Source of the DNA: Zopfochytrium polystomum
Taxonomy: Eukaryota; Chytridiomycota; Chytridiomycetes; Chytridiales; Chytridiaceae
Length of the DNA: 64,000 nt
Assembly: GCA_025765615.1 (NCBI GenBank)
Contig: JAIVFJ010000080.1
Coordinates: forward strand, 206,275 to 270,274
Direction of reading: 5' to 3'
The position numbers were made by a program, and so were the translations under genes. Below are positions 51,215-62,638 of the stretch, one piece after another. How positions within the stretch are numbered: position 1 is the stretch's first letter; each line of letters starts with the position of its first letter. The notes beneath the pieces are model-generated. The model saw nothing but the letters and a program-made list of their open reading frames with translations, had not been told where the DNA came from and ran no database searches.

Positions 51215-51812
51215 GCGGCATCCATCAACACTGAACTGGAACCTGTCATTGTCAACATCAAAGATGCACCAACTGGACTTCGCAAGCTACTTGCAAATCG
51301 AACAATCACTTGCCATCTCTTGCGACTCTACCTTGCATCAGCCAAGCCAGAACCACACTCTCCAAAGCAATTCCCTAAAGAACCAATCCACCAATCACAA
51401 CTCCCACCAGTGCCACTTTCCCACAAGGAAGCCCACAGATCAGACTATAATGAAGAATGGGCTGCATCTGAGCTTGGGGAACTTCACTCTCTCATGGACA
51501 AGCACAAGGTCTGGGAATGGGCAGTTCTTCCTCCTGGCAAACTTGCAATGTTCTGCAAATGAGTTTATGCCTACAAATTCTGCCCTTTTGGCTCGCTGAA
51601 GCGATGGAAAGCCTGTCTTGTCGCATGTGGAAACACCCAACACAAAGGCATCGACTACACAGACACCTTTTCTCCTGTCATCCAGATCCAGGCCATCCAA
51701 CTGCTCATTGCAAGCAGCCTTGCTTTTGACCTCAAGTGCCACAGCATGGATGTCAACACAGTCTACCTGTACACTTTTCTCAAAGAAGTCATCTACATGC
51801 ATCCACCAAAAG
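51215..51812 (+). pseudogene. Broken Ty1/Copia reverse transcriptase fragment
   Basis: Two frames together give the start of a Copia-type reverse transcriptase: EEWAASELGELHSLMDKHKVWEW (51450-51520), then FGSLKRWKACLVACGN (51585-51635) and GIDYTDTFSPVIQIQAIQLL (51645-51710), ending SMDVNTVYLYTFLKEVIYMHPPK. Gag, integrase and the rest of the polymerase are missing, and a Ty3/Gypsy LTR begins directly after. The gap between LTR B and the first recognisable codons is short, so much of the element was deleted. Confidence 0.85.
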
Positions 51813-51840
51813 TGTTATGAATCACCCTCTGGAAACCTCT

Positions 51841-51894
51841 GGAACCTTCTAGAATATTCCTTCATGGAACCTTGTGGAACCTTCTGGAACCTTC
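51841..51894 (+). promoter_or_regulatory. Heat-shock-element-like array in the Gypsy LTR
   Basis: Successive GAA and TTC trimers alternate with 2-bp spacing (GGAACCTTCTAGAATATTCC), followed by further GGAACCTT units. This is the nGAAnnTTCn arrangement bound by heat-shock factor. It lies upstream of a TATA box, where LTR U3 enhancers sit. Binding is predicted, not shown. Confidence 0.6.
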
Positions 51895-52004
51895 TTTGCT
51901 TTCCTGACTTGTCTTGTTGTCATTGGTATCATTGGTATCATTGTATTACTAATTGCTCTTTCTGGAACATTCTTTGAGTCTTGACAAGGAAGACTCTCAA
52001 AATG

Positions 52005-52012
52005 TATAAAAG
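52005..52012 (+). promoter_or_regulatory. TATA box of the Gypsy LTR
   Basis: TATAAAAG followed by a G-rich stretch, about 110 bp downstream of the GAA/TTC array and 104 bp before the LTR end. The inverted copy at 62639-62991 keeps the same motif. This is the expected position for retrotransposon transcription start. Confidence 0.65.
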
Positions 52013-52222
52013 GGGGATGGGGGACCTGTCCCATCCCTCAAGTGAATTGTTTCCAATACAATCATCACTCCTCTCAGTTCCTTGTCTGCCAGTCCTGTCC
52101 TGCCCTGTTCCTGACATCCTGTAATCATTCCTATCAAATTGCAAGAGTTAAGCACACTGATGTGGTTAACCCAGACTGGGGATCAAAACCACCCCTAAGC
52201 ACTCGTACAGTGTCAGAGATTG

Positions 52223-52233
52223 GGAGAAGTGTA
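52223..52233 (+). repeat. LINE target site duplication, left copy
   Basis: GGAGAAGTGTA, identical to the 11 bp at 60621-60631 on the other side of the LINE. Confidence 0.85.
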
Positions 52234-52566
52234 TTTTTATTTTTATTTTTTTTTATTGTTCCAGCCCCAGAGGGGCTGGCAGGAAGAGAAAGAGCCATCA
52301 ATGGTGAACCGTAATGGACTATGTCCAGGTATCACCTCAGCAAACCCACCCCATGCGCTACAGACTTACAGGGTCGTCAGGCATCTCCACCGCACATAAA
52401 GCCACAATGATCAAAGGAGAAGGGGAAAACACAGAATCAAGAAAATAGAGAAGTGAGTCTGAAGGATGTCAGTATAAGAGAGGGGAGCATCTGTGAAAGA
52501 TCGGAGGGTTGGGATAAGTCAGATTAGACAACAGCCCATGTCAAGATTGAGAAGGGCAACAGTGGC

Positions 52567-55500
52567 TCAGTGAACGTCAGGGGGCTCAGCAGGAGATGGG
52601 TGACGAGTGGCTCTTGCTTGTTGGTGTGAGGGGAGTTGTATTGTGTGGTGAAGCCAGATAATGCCTGCAACAAGTTTTATGCGGCCGAGGTAGTGGTCAA
52701 TCCATCTGGAAGAAGCCTTGGTGCGCAAAAGCCAGATGCCTGGGCAAGTGTCAGTGGAGTGCCAGCGACTACATGTGGTGCAGTGAGGTTGAGAGGGTTG
52801 TGAGGAGCTGTTACGAGTTCTGTGGGATGATGGAGTGGGAGGGAGGGAAGAGTTGATGTTTGGAGAAGACAGTGGGTGAGAGGCCGTGGAACGAGGGTGA
52901 GAGGCCTGGGAATTTGGTGGAGGGGATCTGCGGGGCTTGGAGCGCTTGTCAGAGGGCTTGATGGACTTTGACTTCTCCCAAGAGATAGTGTCGTCACAAC
53001 AGGGGATCCAAATAAGTCGATGGGCATCAAGAAGGAGCTGATGGAAAGCGGTGACAAGGGTTTTAAGGACAGAGGCAGCAGGGTTATCACGTGAGAATAA
53101 GGTGTCATAAAAGGATTGAGGGATGAAGCCACGAAGGAGGGAGGAAAAATTGATACAAGATTGATCATCAAAGAGAAATTCAGGGCGGGAGAGCCAGTAA
53201 ATGGGATGGGCTTGAGGAGGAGAGTGGCCATGAGGTGCAGGAGGAACAGAGGAGAAAAGAGTTTCAGCAAAGGTGTTGCGAATCATGGCAATGGCGTCGG
53301 CAGCTGCAGGGCATTGCCAGACATGCTCTGTGGTTTCCAGAGCGTGGTGGCATCGACGGCAGAGCCCATCAGGGTAGACTTGAGGGTGTCGTTGGTGTAG
53401 AACTTTATGGGTGGGCAAAGTGTTGCTGAGGATTTGAAGTCGATACTTGCGACGAGCAGAGCCAGGGAGGGTGCCAAAGAGGGAAGAGGGTTTAATTCCA
53501 GAGTGGAGAACAAGAAATGTGGCTTCCCAATGAACTAGGTCAGGGTTGTGGGTGATGTGGGCAAAGGCTAAGGTGTTCAGAAGTGCAAAATGGTGAGAGA
53601 GACCTGTGAGGAGTCGCAGTTGTCGTCGAAGTTGGCCCAAGATGGGGGTATTTGAGATGAAGGCAGTGGCTGGGAGGATCTGTTGTGAGAGGATTGGTAA
53701 CAAAGTTGGGTCGGAAGTCAAGGGTACAGATGATGCCAGCTTGTCTGCTCGTTTGTTGCCAGCGTCGCCGTTGTGTCCACGAACCCAGGAAACTTGTGGA
53801 GGGGGGCCAATCCAAGACTGTAGAGTGGCTGCAACACATGCCCAAAGGGTGGGGTGGGAAGTGGTGTGCAAAAGACAATGGAGGGAATCAGAGAGAGGGG
53901 GTGTGTTGAGCTCGCTGTGTGGATGGGGACTAAAGGAGTTTGAGGGAAAGAGTTTCTCAAAGGTGTGAACCACTCCAAGATTGTCAAGTCGAAAAGTGAG
54001 GGGCAGGGAAAGCTTTGCAGTGATGGTGAGGGCAGCAAGGAGAGCAGCAATTTCAGCAGTTGTGGAAGAGGCAGAGAGTGGAGGGAGGGCAAAAGAAAAT
54101 TCAAAGTTAAGCTCAAGGCAAACAACAGAGCCAGCCATGAAGCCCTCCTCGCGAAGGGAGCCGTCAGTGTCAAAGGTCAAGGATAGGTGGGTATGAGCAA
54201 GGTCAGCAGGGAGGAGGGGCACGTCCATTGGTTGAAAGCAGGGATTCGTGAAGGGAGCTGGATTGAAAGTGGAGTAGCGGGAGGTGAGGAGTGGGAAAGG
54301 TGTGGGTGTGAAAACGGTGGTGGGGGAAGGTGAGTTAACAAAGAAGATGGGCTGGGAGGGTTGAGTTGCAGTAGCAGTTGTGCGGCTGCTGATGGGGACT
54401 GTGTAGGTGGAGTGTGCAAGGGAAGTTGGATTGTAGGGAGAGATGTGCTTGCTGCAGGGGTAAGAGAATGGGGGGGAGCCAATGGGGCAGCCAAGGCATT
54501 GAACCAAGTGGAAATTGTGGGAGGAAGGGTGAAGGCGTTCAGGGTGCCTGGAGTAGTGATGAGAAAGGAGTTGGGGGTTTGGGAGTGTGTGAGTCCAGTT
54601 AACAATGCGGAAGAATTCCACTTGTGGTGGGGTCATCAGACGGAAAAAACTGCCACGAGCAAGGGGGGGATGGTGAAGGGGATCCAAAGAAGATGGGTAA
54701 AAGGGATTGTAAAGAGGACCATCAGGAGGGCTGTGGTAAAAGACTGGAGAGCCAAAGGTGGGAGCAGCAAAAATAAAGGTCTTAATGATGTGGTACACTT
54801 CACAGAGTTTGTCAGGGAGAGAGCTGTCTTTGTAAGAAGGACTGGTGAGGCGGAGGTCAAAAAGTTGTTCAAAAAAGAAGACTGAGTGTGAACGGAGAGT
54901 GGGAAGCACTTTGAGAAAAATATGCCAAGGAACTGATGAGTTGATGGAGTGAGCATGAACAGCAAATAGGGGTGGACCAGAGTATTGGAAGGATGTTTGT
55001 TGGTTAAAAAGGAGGGGAATGAGAGACTTGGTGAAGTGTTTTTTTGGCTGGGACAAGGGTAAGGGATGTGAGAAAACTGGAGCTCCAGAGGCCAGGTCAA
55101 GTTGGAGGCGGTGCATCATGATACGGCTTATGTGGCCAATGAGAGAGGGGGACTTCAAGCGAGAGTTGAGGTCAACAATCATGTCAGAGCAGTATTCATT
55201 GTAAAAGTCAGGGAATTTATGGGTCATGGGGTGATGGAGGAGGGCATTGGGAAAAGAGGTGCAGTAGCCAACCAGGCGTTTGAAGGTTTTGCGACAGAGT
55301 GTGGTGAGGTTGTTGAGGAAAGTACGGGGGAGAATGGCAGTTTTCCACAGAAAGCGGACACGTGGGAGGAGAACGTTACGGATGAGGTAAGAAGCAATTT
55401 GTCACCCATCTTTTTGTGTTTGATAATGTCAAGGAAATTGGTGGTGGTGGAAAGGATTTGCTGCCGTGCTGCTGAGCTCATACCGTCTGCTGTGAAGTAG

Positions 55501-58220
55501 TTGCCTAGGTGTCGAAAGGTGGTGTTTGGCGGGTGGATGGGAAGGACTGTGGTGCCCCAGTTGATGGTGGTAGGTGCTGATTGCGGGGTGTTGACGGCGG
55601 AGATGAAGATATTCTTGGTGTTAGACTCGATGTCGTTATGTGACTGGTACTCAAAGAGGAGGTCAGCCTGAAGCTGCAGATCCTCCAGGGTGCTGGAGAG
55701 GGTGTTGGTGTCGTCGACAAGGGCAAAGCCAGTAACAGAGACAGGGGGTGGGGGGTTGAAGAATTGGACAGGGAAGTTACGAGGGGTGGGAACTGAGAAA
55801 ATGAAACCGGTGGTACAGCGATCAAGAACGCAAAGAACAGGGTCCCAAAAGATACGCCAATCAAGGGGTCCCTCAAGGGAGCCTTGCTGAATCATAGTGC
55901 CAATGGGGAAGGAAGGGGATGGGCCAAAAGCTGTGATGACAGAGGAACGAAAACGACGTTGGGAATTGACACGCATGCGAACATAAGAAGAGGGGAGGTG
56001 AATACGTTCCCAGGAGGCAATGAGGCCAGCAACAGGGGCACTGTCAAAAGCTTTCTTAATGTTGTTGAGGAGAAGGTATAAGGGCTGTTTAGTGGAATGG
56101 GCAAGGTCAAGGGCGTAGCGTACCAGGTGGAGAGGCAGGTCAGGAGAAGAGCCAGGTAGGGCAGAGAAGTTGCGACCAAGGAGTACATTGTGAGAAGAGA
56201 GGATGGAAGAGATACGAGAAAGACGGATGGATTGAACAACTTTGGCAGCAAGTTCGCAGAGGCTGATTGGACGGAGGTTAGTGATGTCACCACCCCACGC
56301 AGCTTTCTTGGGTATGGGGAAGATGGAGGAAGATGCCCAAGAGTCTGGGATGTCAAGGAAGAGAAAAGAGCGAATGATGAGGGAGGAGAAGAATGCAAGA
56401 GCATCAGGACCAGCTGCGAGGAGAAGCTCTCTGGAGATTTGGGAGGGGCCAGGGGCTTTGTTTGAGGCAAGAGATGTGAGAGCGTTTTTGACATCGTTGG
56501 CAGAAGGGGCAGCATAACCTTGGAGAAAAGATCTGGGGGGATGTGGGGACGGGGTTGCATCTCAGAGTGAAATGGAGAGGATGGTGGGAAGGGAGTGAGG
56601 GTACGAGGGCGAAACCAGTGTTCGACCTGTTGTTGGCTGATACCAGGGACAAGGTCAGGATCGTGGGTGATTGAGGGACCTTCGGCAGTAGTATAGCGAA
56701 TGTGGTCGATGCTAGAGTTGCTGCGCGTGCGGTTGAGGATGTTGTTGAGGACAGTCTTTATCTTGCCAGAAGAGAAAAGGTTGTGTCTATGTGTGAGAGC
56801 TGTGGCAATGTCCTCCATTTTGTGCTTTTCTGCTGCCTGGCGTTGGGCACAGTAGATGACCTGGCGATGGTGGTTGAGGGCAGGGAGTAAAACATCACGA
56901 TAGTCAGTTGTGTCCAAGAAGCGGGCTTTGTACTGAGAGTGGATGTGGGACAGAAGGAGTAAGACTGATCTGCGCCCCACTCAGATGGGGTCAAAGGAAT
57001 GGAAGGGAAGATGTTAGCCAGATCATGCGCAGGGTCTTTGGCAAGTGCCCACAGTTTCTCTACTTTCCAACGTGCAACAAGGAATGGTTTGGCACGGCAA
57101 TCTATCTTTGGCGCTACTGAGGAGGTTCCCTTGTGAGGAAGGAACTTTTTGCCAAGCCGAAGCAGTAACTCGTGAAATGATGTGGAGAGTGTGTCAAGGT
57201 GGCTGACGAGGAGTGATGCACGTTCTGGGGAGGGGTATTGAAAGGGTAGGGATGGAGAATGGAGGAACTCAAGCTCGGAGGGGAGAAGAATGCTGTCCAA
57301 GGCTGCAAGGGCTGCTGAGAGGGGGGCAAGCTCAACTGAGACGGCTGAAGTGTAATTGTCGAGTTGCTCCTCTGAAGCTTCCAGGGGTTTGATGACCTGC
57401 CGGCACAGAGGGGAGAAGGAAAAAGTGTGGAAGGGGGAGGAAGCAAGAATTATGTTGAAGGGGAGGTGGTCTGAAGTGTCAGTGAGATGGGGCTCTTCAA
57501 GTGGAGAAGAAATGTTAGCTTCAGTGACGTAGTCAAGAGCAGGGGGTGAGAGCCAAATGCTGTCCAAACGAGAGGAGTAGGAGCCAGCAGTGTGTGTGTA
57601 AGAGGGTAAGTCTGGGTGCAGGTGTCTAAAGGAATCAACAAAGCCTTTCAGGGAGAGGGTGGGGAGGAACCCATGGCGGGAAGTAGGTGTGGGGGCTCTG
57701 GTGGAGTGGTCAAGGGGGTCAGTGATGGCATTCCAGTCACCAAACCAGTAGGCTTGGTGGGGTGAGGTGGAGTCAGATGAGGCAAGAGAGTTGCACCATT
57801 TTGCAAGTCAGGGAGTTCCTCAGATTGGGGGTCAGCAGGCCAGTAAATATTTCGCAGGAGGATGGAGCGTCGAGCAAAAGATAAGGTGAGGGCAATGGCA
57901 CGAGTTCCAAAGTGGGAGACGTCAGTGATGTGTGGTGCCAGGGAAGATGAAATGATGAAACCAACGCCAGCGTGACGGGAGGGGGTGGAGGATATGAAGA
58001 AACCTTTGTAATTCCTAGTGATATGACGAATGGAGTGGGTGGCCTCTGTGTCAGAGCAGCCAGTTTCTTGAATGGCAAGGATGGTGGTTTTGGTGTGATG
58101 GAGCCAGTGGAAGATAGATGCAGCCTTGGTGGGGAAGGCACGACGGATGTTCCAAGTTGCAAAGCGAGGGAGGGGTGGTGGTGTTGGGGGTGGTGTGCTA
58201 GACACAGGGCTAGTTGACAT
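52567..58220 (-). pseudogene. LINE ORF2: endonuclease, reverse transcriptase, RNase H
   Basis: The frame is broken several times (near 57640, 57450, 56900, 55980). The endonuclease part has FATWNIRRAF, LAIQETGCSD and the C-terminal LTDTSDHLPF (SDH motif). The RT region has IPKKAAWGGDITNLRPISL (56260-56320), NNIKKAFDSAPVAG near 56040-56080 and VDDTN near 55715. The first Asn of NNIKKAFD sits where the catalytic Asp of motif A is normal. RNase H follows: FDTDGS at about 54170, a DN pair at about 53970 and GHNGDAGNKRADKLA near 53740-53780. A zinc-binding pattern CRRCHHALETTEHVWQC (53290-53360) lies after it, as in other Tad/I-type elements. The C-terminal Ser/Pro-rich tail ends at 52567. Confidence 0.88.
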
Positions 58221-58345
58221 AGTTGACTAAGGGGTGCAGGAAGTCCTGCTAATAATGTCTCTGTTTTTTTTTTTTTTTTTTTGGAGAAATAAGAGTGATA
58301 TCAATAGCAAAGGGGCTTTCACAAAAAAAAGAATAAGAATATTGG

Positions 58346-60267
58346 TCAAGTTGAGGCGGTGTTCCTGGTTTTTGAGGCAGTTTTTGGGGCAGGTTTGGGG
58401 GCAGGTTTGGGGGCAGTTCTGTTGGGAGGAGTTGAAGAGGAACTGGAGCTTGAGTGTGTGGTGACAGCTGATCGAGCTGGGACAGTAGTAGTAGAAGAAG
58501 GTTCAGCGGAGGAACGGTCGTCAAGGTCCTCATCAATCGGGTCATTGTATTTCAACCATTCTTCAATTGTCCGGAGGCGAGAGCTGAGGAGCTGGGTGGT
58601 TGTGTCCACTGTGGTGAGGCGGCTGTCCAATTGTGCAGTGAGTGGCTCCAGTGTGGTGACTCGCTGATTTAGGTTGTGGATGGCGCCAGCATGGTTTTTG
58701 AGTGAAGTGTCCACGTTGGCTGCAGCAGCTGCAAGTCTCTGAATGTCGTGGTCCACCTTTTCTAAGCCGTGTTCCAGTGCTGCAGGGATTGGCTCAAGTT
58801 GGGAAAGCTGAGTGGTGAGTTTTTGGATGTCAGTGCGTACTGTTGTCTGATGCTCTTTCAGCTCTGTGCGCAAGGAGGTCTGTTGTGCGAGAAGCTGTTG
58901 CTGGATGTTTTCAAGGACCTTCAAAATTGACTGCAGCTGTGGAGGAGGGACAGGAGGGGGAGCAGGCAGGACAGGTGGGGGAGTTGTGGTGTCAGGAGGG
59001 GCCTGAGCTGTCTGGCTGTTGTCTTTGGAATCTGCTGAAGTGGCTTGGTTAAGGAGGGAGCCAGAGGAGCGGCCAGTTTTGCAAGATTGAGAGGTATGGT
59101 TGGAGTTTCCACAACGGCGACAGCAGGGGAAGGGAGTGAAATCTTCCTTTTGGAGTGGGTGAAATGGGAGTGCACGGCCATTGAAGACAACTGATTGGTT
59201 AGTTTTTTGCAACATCAATGCGCGGGTTGTAAAAACAAAATGGGCAGACGACGAAAGGCCAGCAGTGCCCTTTGCTGAGTTGAAGAATCCTGGAATGCGA
59301 ACTGACGTGCACCCAAACTCATATTGGATGGCCTCAAGGTCATTGATACTTGTGGAGCGACAAATGTTATAAAGGACAGCTGTGCGTTGCTTTTCATCGC
59401 TGATTCGCCACTGGTTTTCTGCAGAAGGTTCCAGTGGTCGAATTGTGACACCTGCACCCATAATAGTTATGAACTGAGGGGGATTGTGAGGAGGGCCGTC
59501 AAAAAGAACTGTGGCAGATGCGGAGGCGGAAAGCTGGTGGTGTGCAAAATGAATAGCCATTATGGAGCCGCACGAGGATAAAGCAGAGGTGATTGCATGA
59601 CGCAGGGAGTCCTTTTGCTCATCAAAGTTCTTTCTAGTAGTTCCAGGAGCCAGGTGTTGGAGTACGAGTTGGTTGGTAGGTTCGTTGGTGAATTCTGTGG
59701 CAGCAGCTGGTAGTCGACAGGTGTAAGAAAATTTAATGTGTGGGGATGTGGTCTGAAGACGGGCAGCCTGTTCGTCGACAAAGGATGCAGAAGGCGGAGC
59801 GAGTAAGAAGTCTGGTCAATTGAGAGCAAGGGCCGCTGTCGGATGGTGAGGTCGCAAGTGGAGATAAAGCGTAGGATGTCAAGTTCAGTGAGTGGGGCAA
59901 TAGTGGGGTCTGGCTGAGTGGTGATTGTCAATATGTGTTGATCAGCGTGGGTGCCGAAGAACGTGGAGGGAGGTGGGCTGCTCATGAAATAGGGGGGTGC
60001 CAATCCCAATTCAGCACAAAGGTTGTGATGTGGTTGCAATGTGGTTGTGGTGGTGAAGGAGGAAAGTGATTGCTGGAGGCAATCTGGCAGCAATCTGAAG
60101 TCAATCTGACGATGATCTGACGACAATCGGATGATTATCTGGCAATCTGACAAGAATTGGGGTTCTGGTAATAATCTGGAGTCAATCTGGCGACAATCTG
60201 ATGATGATATGATGATCTGGAGACAATCTGACGAAAATCTGACGTTGACCTGACAATGATGTGACAA
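58346..60267 (-). pseudogene. LINE ORF1 with CCHC-type zinc knuckle
   Basis: Two overlapping frames (59560-60267 and 58346-59560) that would be one ORF if a single base near 59555 were absent. The second part has a nucleic-acid-binding-like region, then a knuckle CRRCGNSNHTSQSC (about residue 150 of that part). It continues into a Pro/Gln-rich stretch, a coiled coil (LENIQQQLLAQQTSLRTELKEHQTTVRTDIQKL) and an Ala/Pro/Lys tail. ORF1 proteins of LINEs coat the element RNA and act as chaperones. The break near 59555 lies where the two frames meet. Confidence 0.82.
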
Positions 60268-60545
60268 TCTGACGAAGATCTGACGTCAATCTGACGATCT
60301 GGAGTCAATCTGATGAAGATCTGATGTCAATCTGATGATCTGGAGTCAATCTGATGTTGACCTGACGATGGTCTGACGATCTGATGAAGATCTGACGTCA
60401 ATCTGGCAGTGGCAAAGCGGTGGGGGGTGGTGGTGGAGGGTTCTGGAGTCAATCTGAAGTCGATCTGATGATGATCTGACGATCTGACAACAATCTGATG
60501 TTGATCTGACGTTGATCTGGCAGTGGGAAGGCGGTGGAGGGCAGT
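60060..60545 (-). repeat. Degenerate ATCTGA-type tandem array in the LINE 5' leader
   Basis: Plus-strand words AATCTGA, GATCTGACG, ATCTGATGA and CTGACGATC recur dozens of times at irregular spacing over nearly 500 bp, interrupted by GTGGTGGGG blocks. LINE leaders often have tandem promoter repeats, but here units vary in length, so the array is old or complex. Confidence 0.8.
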
Positions 60546-60620
60546 GGCAAGGTGGTGGGGGGTGGTGGTGGTGGAGGGTGCAGTCTTGAGTGTCTCTTGA
60601 CAAGGTTTTTTTTTTTTTTT

Positions 60621-60631
60621 GGAGAAGTGTA
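60621..60631 (+). repeat. LINE target site duplication, right copy
   Basis: GGAGAAGTGTA, the partner of 52223-52233. Beyond it the pre-insertion sequence resumes with GATAACACTGG. Confidence 0.85.
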
Positions 60632-61169
60632 GATAACACTGGGACCAGCCCTAATGCCATCTTAACTCATCTTTACTCTTGAAGACAGGTCAGAGGATCT
60701 TAAAAGGTGTATGTAATGTGCGCAAACTCCAACATGTTTTAAGCAGGGACTGGGAAAATGGAGTGAGGGTGTTGTTTTTCAACAAGAAAACTCTGCCCAA
60801 TTTACACTCCTGCAGGGAGTTTGACCAGTTTTCCTATCTGAACAAGCTGCAAACTGCTTCAGAAAGGACTTTACTCTGGGGAGCTGTTGTAAACCCCTTT
60901 CCACAGAGTGTCAACCAAGCATTGTGTGGAGCCCTGTGTACACTGGGCAGCTGTGAGCTGCCTGGTTCAACATTTCGCTGAACCCATTGAGTGTGATTCT
61001 AATTGCATTGTCCTTGCTGGGCAAGCCTAGGAAAGCAAAGCTAGAATCACCACTGTCTTCACCAAACTCTTTTCGTTGGACTCAGATTAGGCCTTTCACC
61101 TGACTTAGTGTAAGTTGCATCAGTGGTGGCGACAAGGCTGCCATTGACATAGGAAGCTGGCTTCCAAGG
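60632..61169. other. Unidentified DNA between LINE and LTR
   Basis: A short plus-strand ORF at 60679-60981 (Cys- and Leu-rich, 100 codons) resembles nothing known to me. Together with 52117-52222 this was continuous before the LINE landed, so both are probably remnants of one older element. Confidence 0.35.
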
Positions 61170-61563
61170 TGTTAGGCAGAACTGAATGGTTAGCAACAAG
61201 AGGCGCAAGACGGACCCAAACCTATTGTGACTGTCAGTTATTGTTCTCACAATGCCCATGGGAGAGACCTGGGTGATGGCTTGCGCTGATGACAAATACT
61301 CTGAGTATTAAGTGGAATGGAAACCTGGTGGCAACAGTTTTCCTCCTCCTCTGCTCAAGCAGATAATATAGGAGAGGTTTTTACCCTGTGCTGGTCACAC
61401 TTGCCTAGCAACTATTACAGCGTGTGTATCATCATCATGTATCAATAATTCATAACAGAGTCTTTTTCTCTTTCTCTCAAGTTGGGGAGAAGGACCACCC
61501 ACAAGCACACATCTCCACTTTATTCACTCCTTCCACTCACTCACTCAGAGTAGACTGTTTACA
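61170..61563 (-). repeat. Copia-type LTR (copy C, inverted)
   Basis: Reverse complement of copies A and B, from TGTTAGGCAG (complement of the CTAACA end) to CTGTTTACA. The flanks CAAGG and TCCGC do not match, so it is a remnant of a larger element or has lost its duplication. Confidence 0.82.
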
Positions 61564-62638
61564 TCCGCTATGCAGTCTCCTGTTGGAGCTAGGCTCACTT
61601 CAGGTTTGTCTTCATCTTTGCCAAGGATGACAGCAACCAACCGTAGTAATCATCGTCATCATCATCTTCCATATCTTGTAGAAGAGTTGCAAGTTGATCT
61701 GAGGAGTTTGTTGATGATGATGGCAGCTGTCCCCCTGGAAGCCTGGTGCAGTTGCTGGCAAGTACAAGAGGAGGGAGCACTGTCGGGAGGAGAGTTGGAT
61801 AATTGACAGTAAGAGTCAAGTGGTGGCTTGACAGGCTCAAAAGAAGGAGAGTCCTCAGTTTCAGGAAACTCAGTAAAATCATCAGAAAGAGAAGTTAAGT
61901 AATCAGAATTAAGAGATTGAAGCTTCGTGTTGCTGCAGACAAGGCCAGGAAAGACATGCTCATGCAAGTTGTAGTGGCGTGTCCAAAGAATGGTGCATCC
62001 AGCAAAGTCGTTGAATTCCGTCAGTGTCTTGCCAGTGAACATGCCCACAAAAGAGTTTAGGTTGGATGACATTGGGTTGAATGTAGTGATGATCCTGTTG
62101 CAGGAGAAACCAGTAACTGGAAAATTTGGAGGAGTTGCTCAACAGTGTGGCGGTGACAATAGTGACTCTAGGAGTTGTTTGATGCTGTACTTGATGGAAA
62201 AAATGGTCCAGGATAGAATATGTGTGTTGCTCACAATGCTTGTTGCAAGCTGATTGATGTATGAAAATTCTGAAATTGGAAGTAGCAGGTTGGCACTATT
62301 GAAGAGCGACTGTGTGCCAAATTTGAGGCTCAGAATCAAAGTTTTGGTGGTGTTGTCCCTTAGGGAGTATTGGAGAACAGGGAACTTGCATCTGGGGTGA
62401 CTTGTCACACAAGAAAGGAGAAAATGGTGGTGGTGGGAGGTAGTACCGTTTAACTGTTAGACCCCCCTTATCAAAATCTCTTGTAGCTCCTGCTGTAGGT
62501 GTTGACCGGAAGCGCTTATAACCAATCAAAAGAGCGAAAGCAGAGCTATTTAGGTGTGTAAGGGCGTCCTCTGATCGTTCCTGGTCGTCGAGGAGATGGC
62601 TGGTAAAGTTGGATCAGTGGTGTCCAACTTTGGAGACC
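61564..62638. other. Unassigned transposon-like segment
   Basis: On the minus strand, overlapping frames (62139-62408 and 61662-62072) give FVGMFTGKTLTEFNDFAGCTILWTR and Ser/Pro-rich stretches, which could be one broken gene, possibly part of a mobile element. No catalytic motif seen. Nothing else is recognisable. Confidence 0.35.

Larger units (their letters stand above)
51813..52116 (+). repeat. Ty3/Gypsy LTR inserted in the Copia fragment
   Basis: Starts TGTTATGAATCACC and ends CCTGACA. The same sequence occurs inverted at 62639-62991, where it follows a chromodomain polymerase, which types it as Ty3/Gypsy. This copy is shorter because its U3 has fewer GGAACCTTCT-type units. I see no target duplication (AAAAG before, TCCTG after). 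It interrupts the Copia reverse transcriptase. Confidence 0.85.
52234..60620 (-). mobile_element. LINE retrotransposon with ORF1 zinc knuckle, endonuclease, RT and RNase H
   Basis: An 8.4-kb non-LTR element on the minus strand bounded by 11-bp duplications of GGAGAAGTGTA. In element order it has a short A-run, a repeat-rich 5' leader, ORF1 (58346-60267), ORF2 (52567-58220), a short 3' UTR and an A-rich tail (AATAAAAAAAAATAAAAATA, 52234-52259). The gene order apurinic-type endonuclease, reverse transcriptase, RNase H is that of the Tad/I group of fungal LINEs. Frameshifts in both ORFs and a changed catalytic residue in the RT suggest this copy is inactive. Confidence 0.9.
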
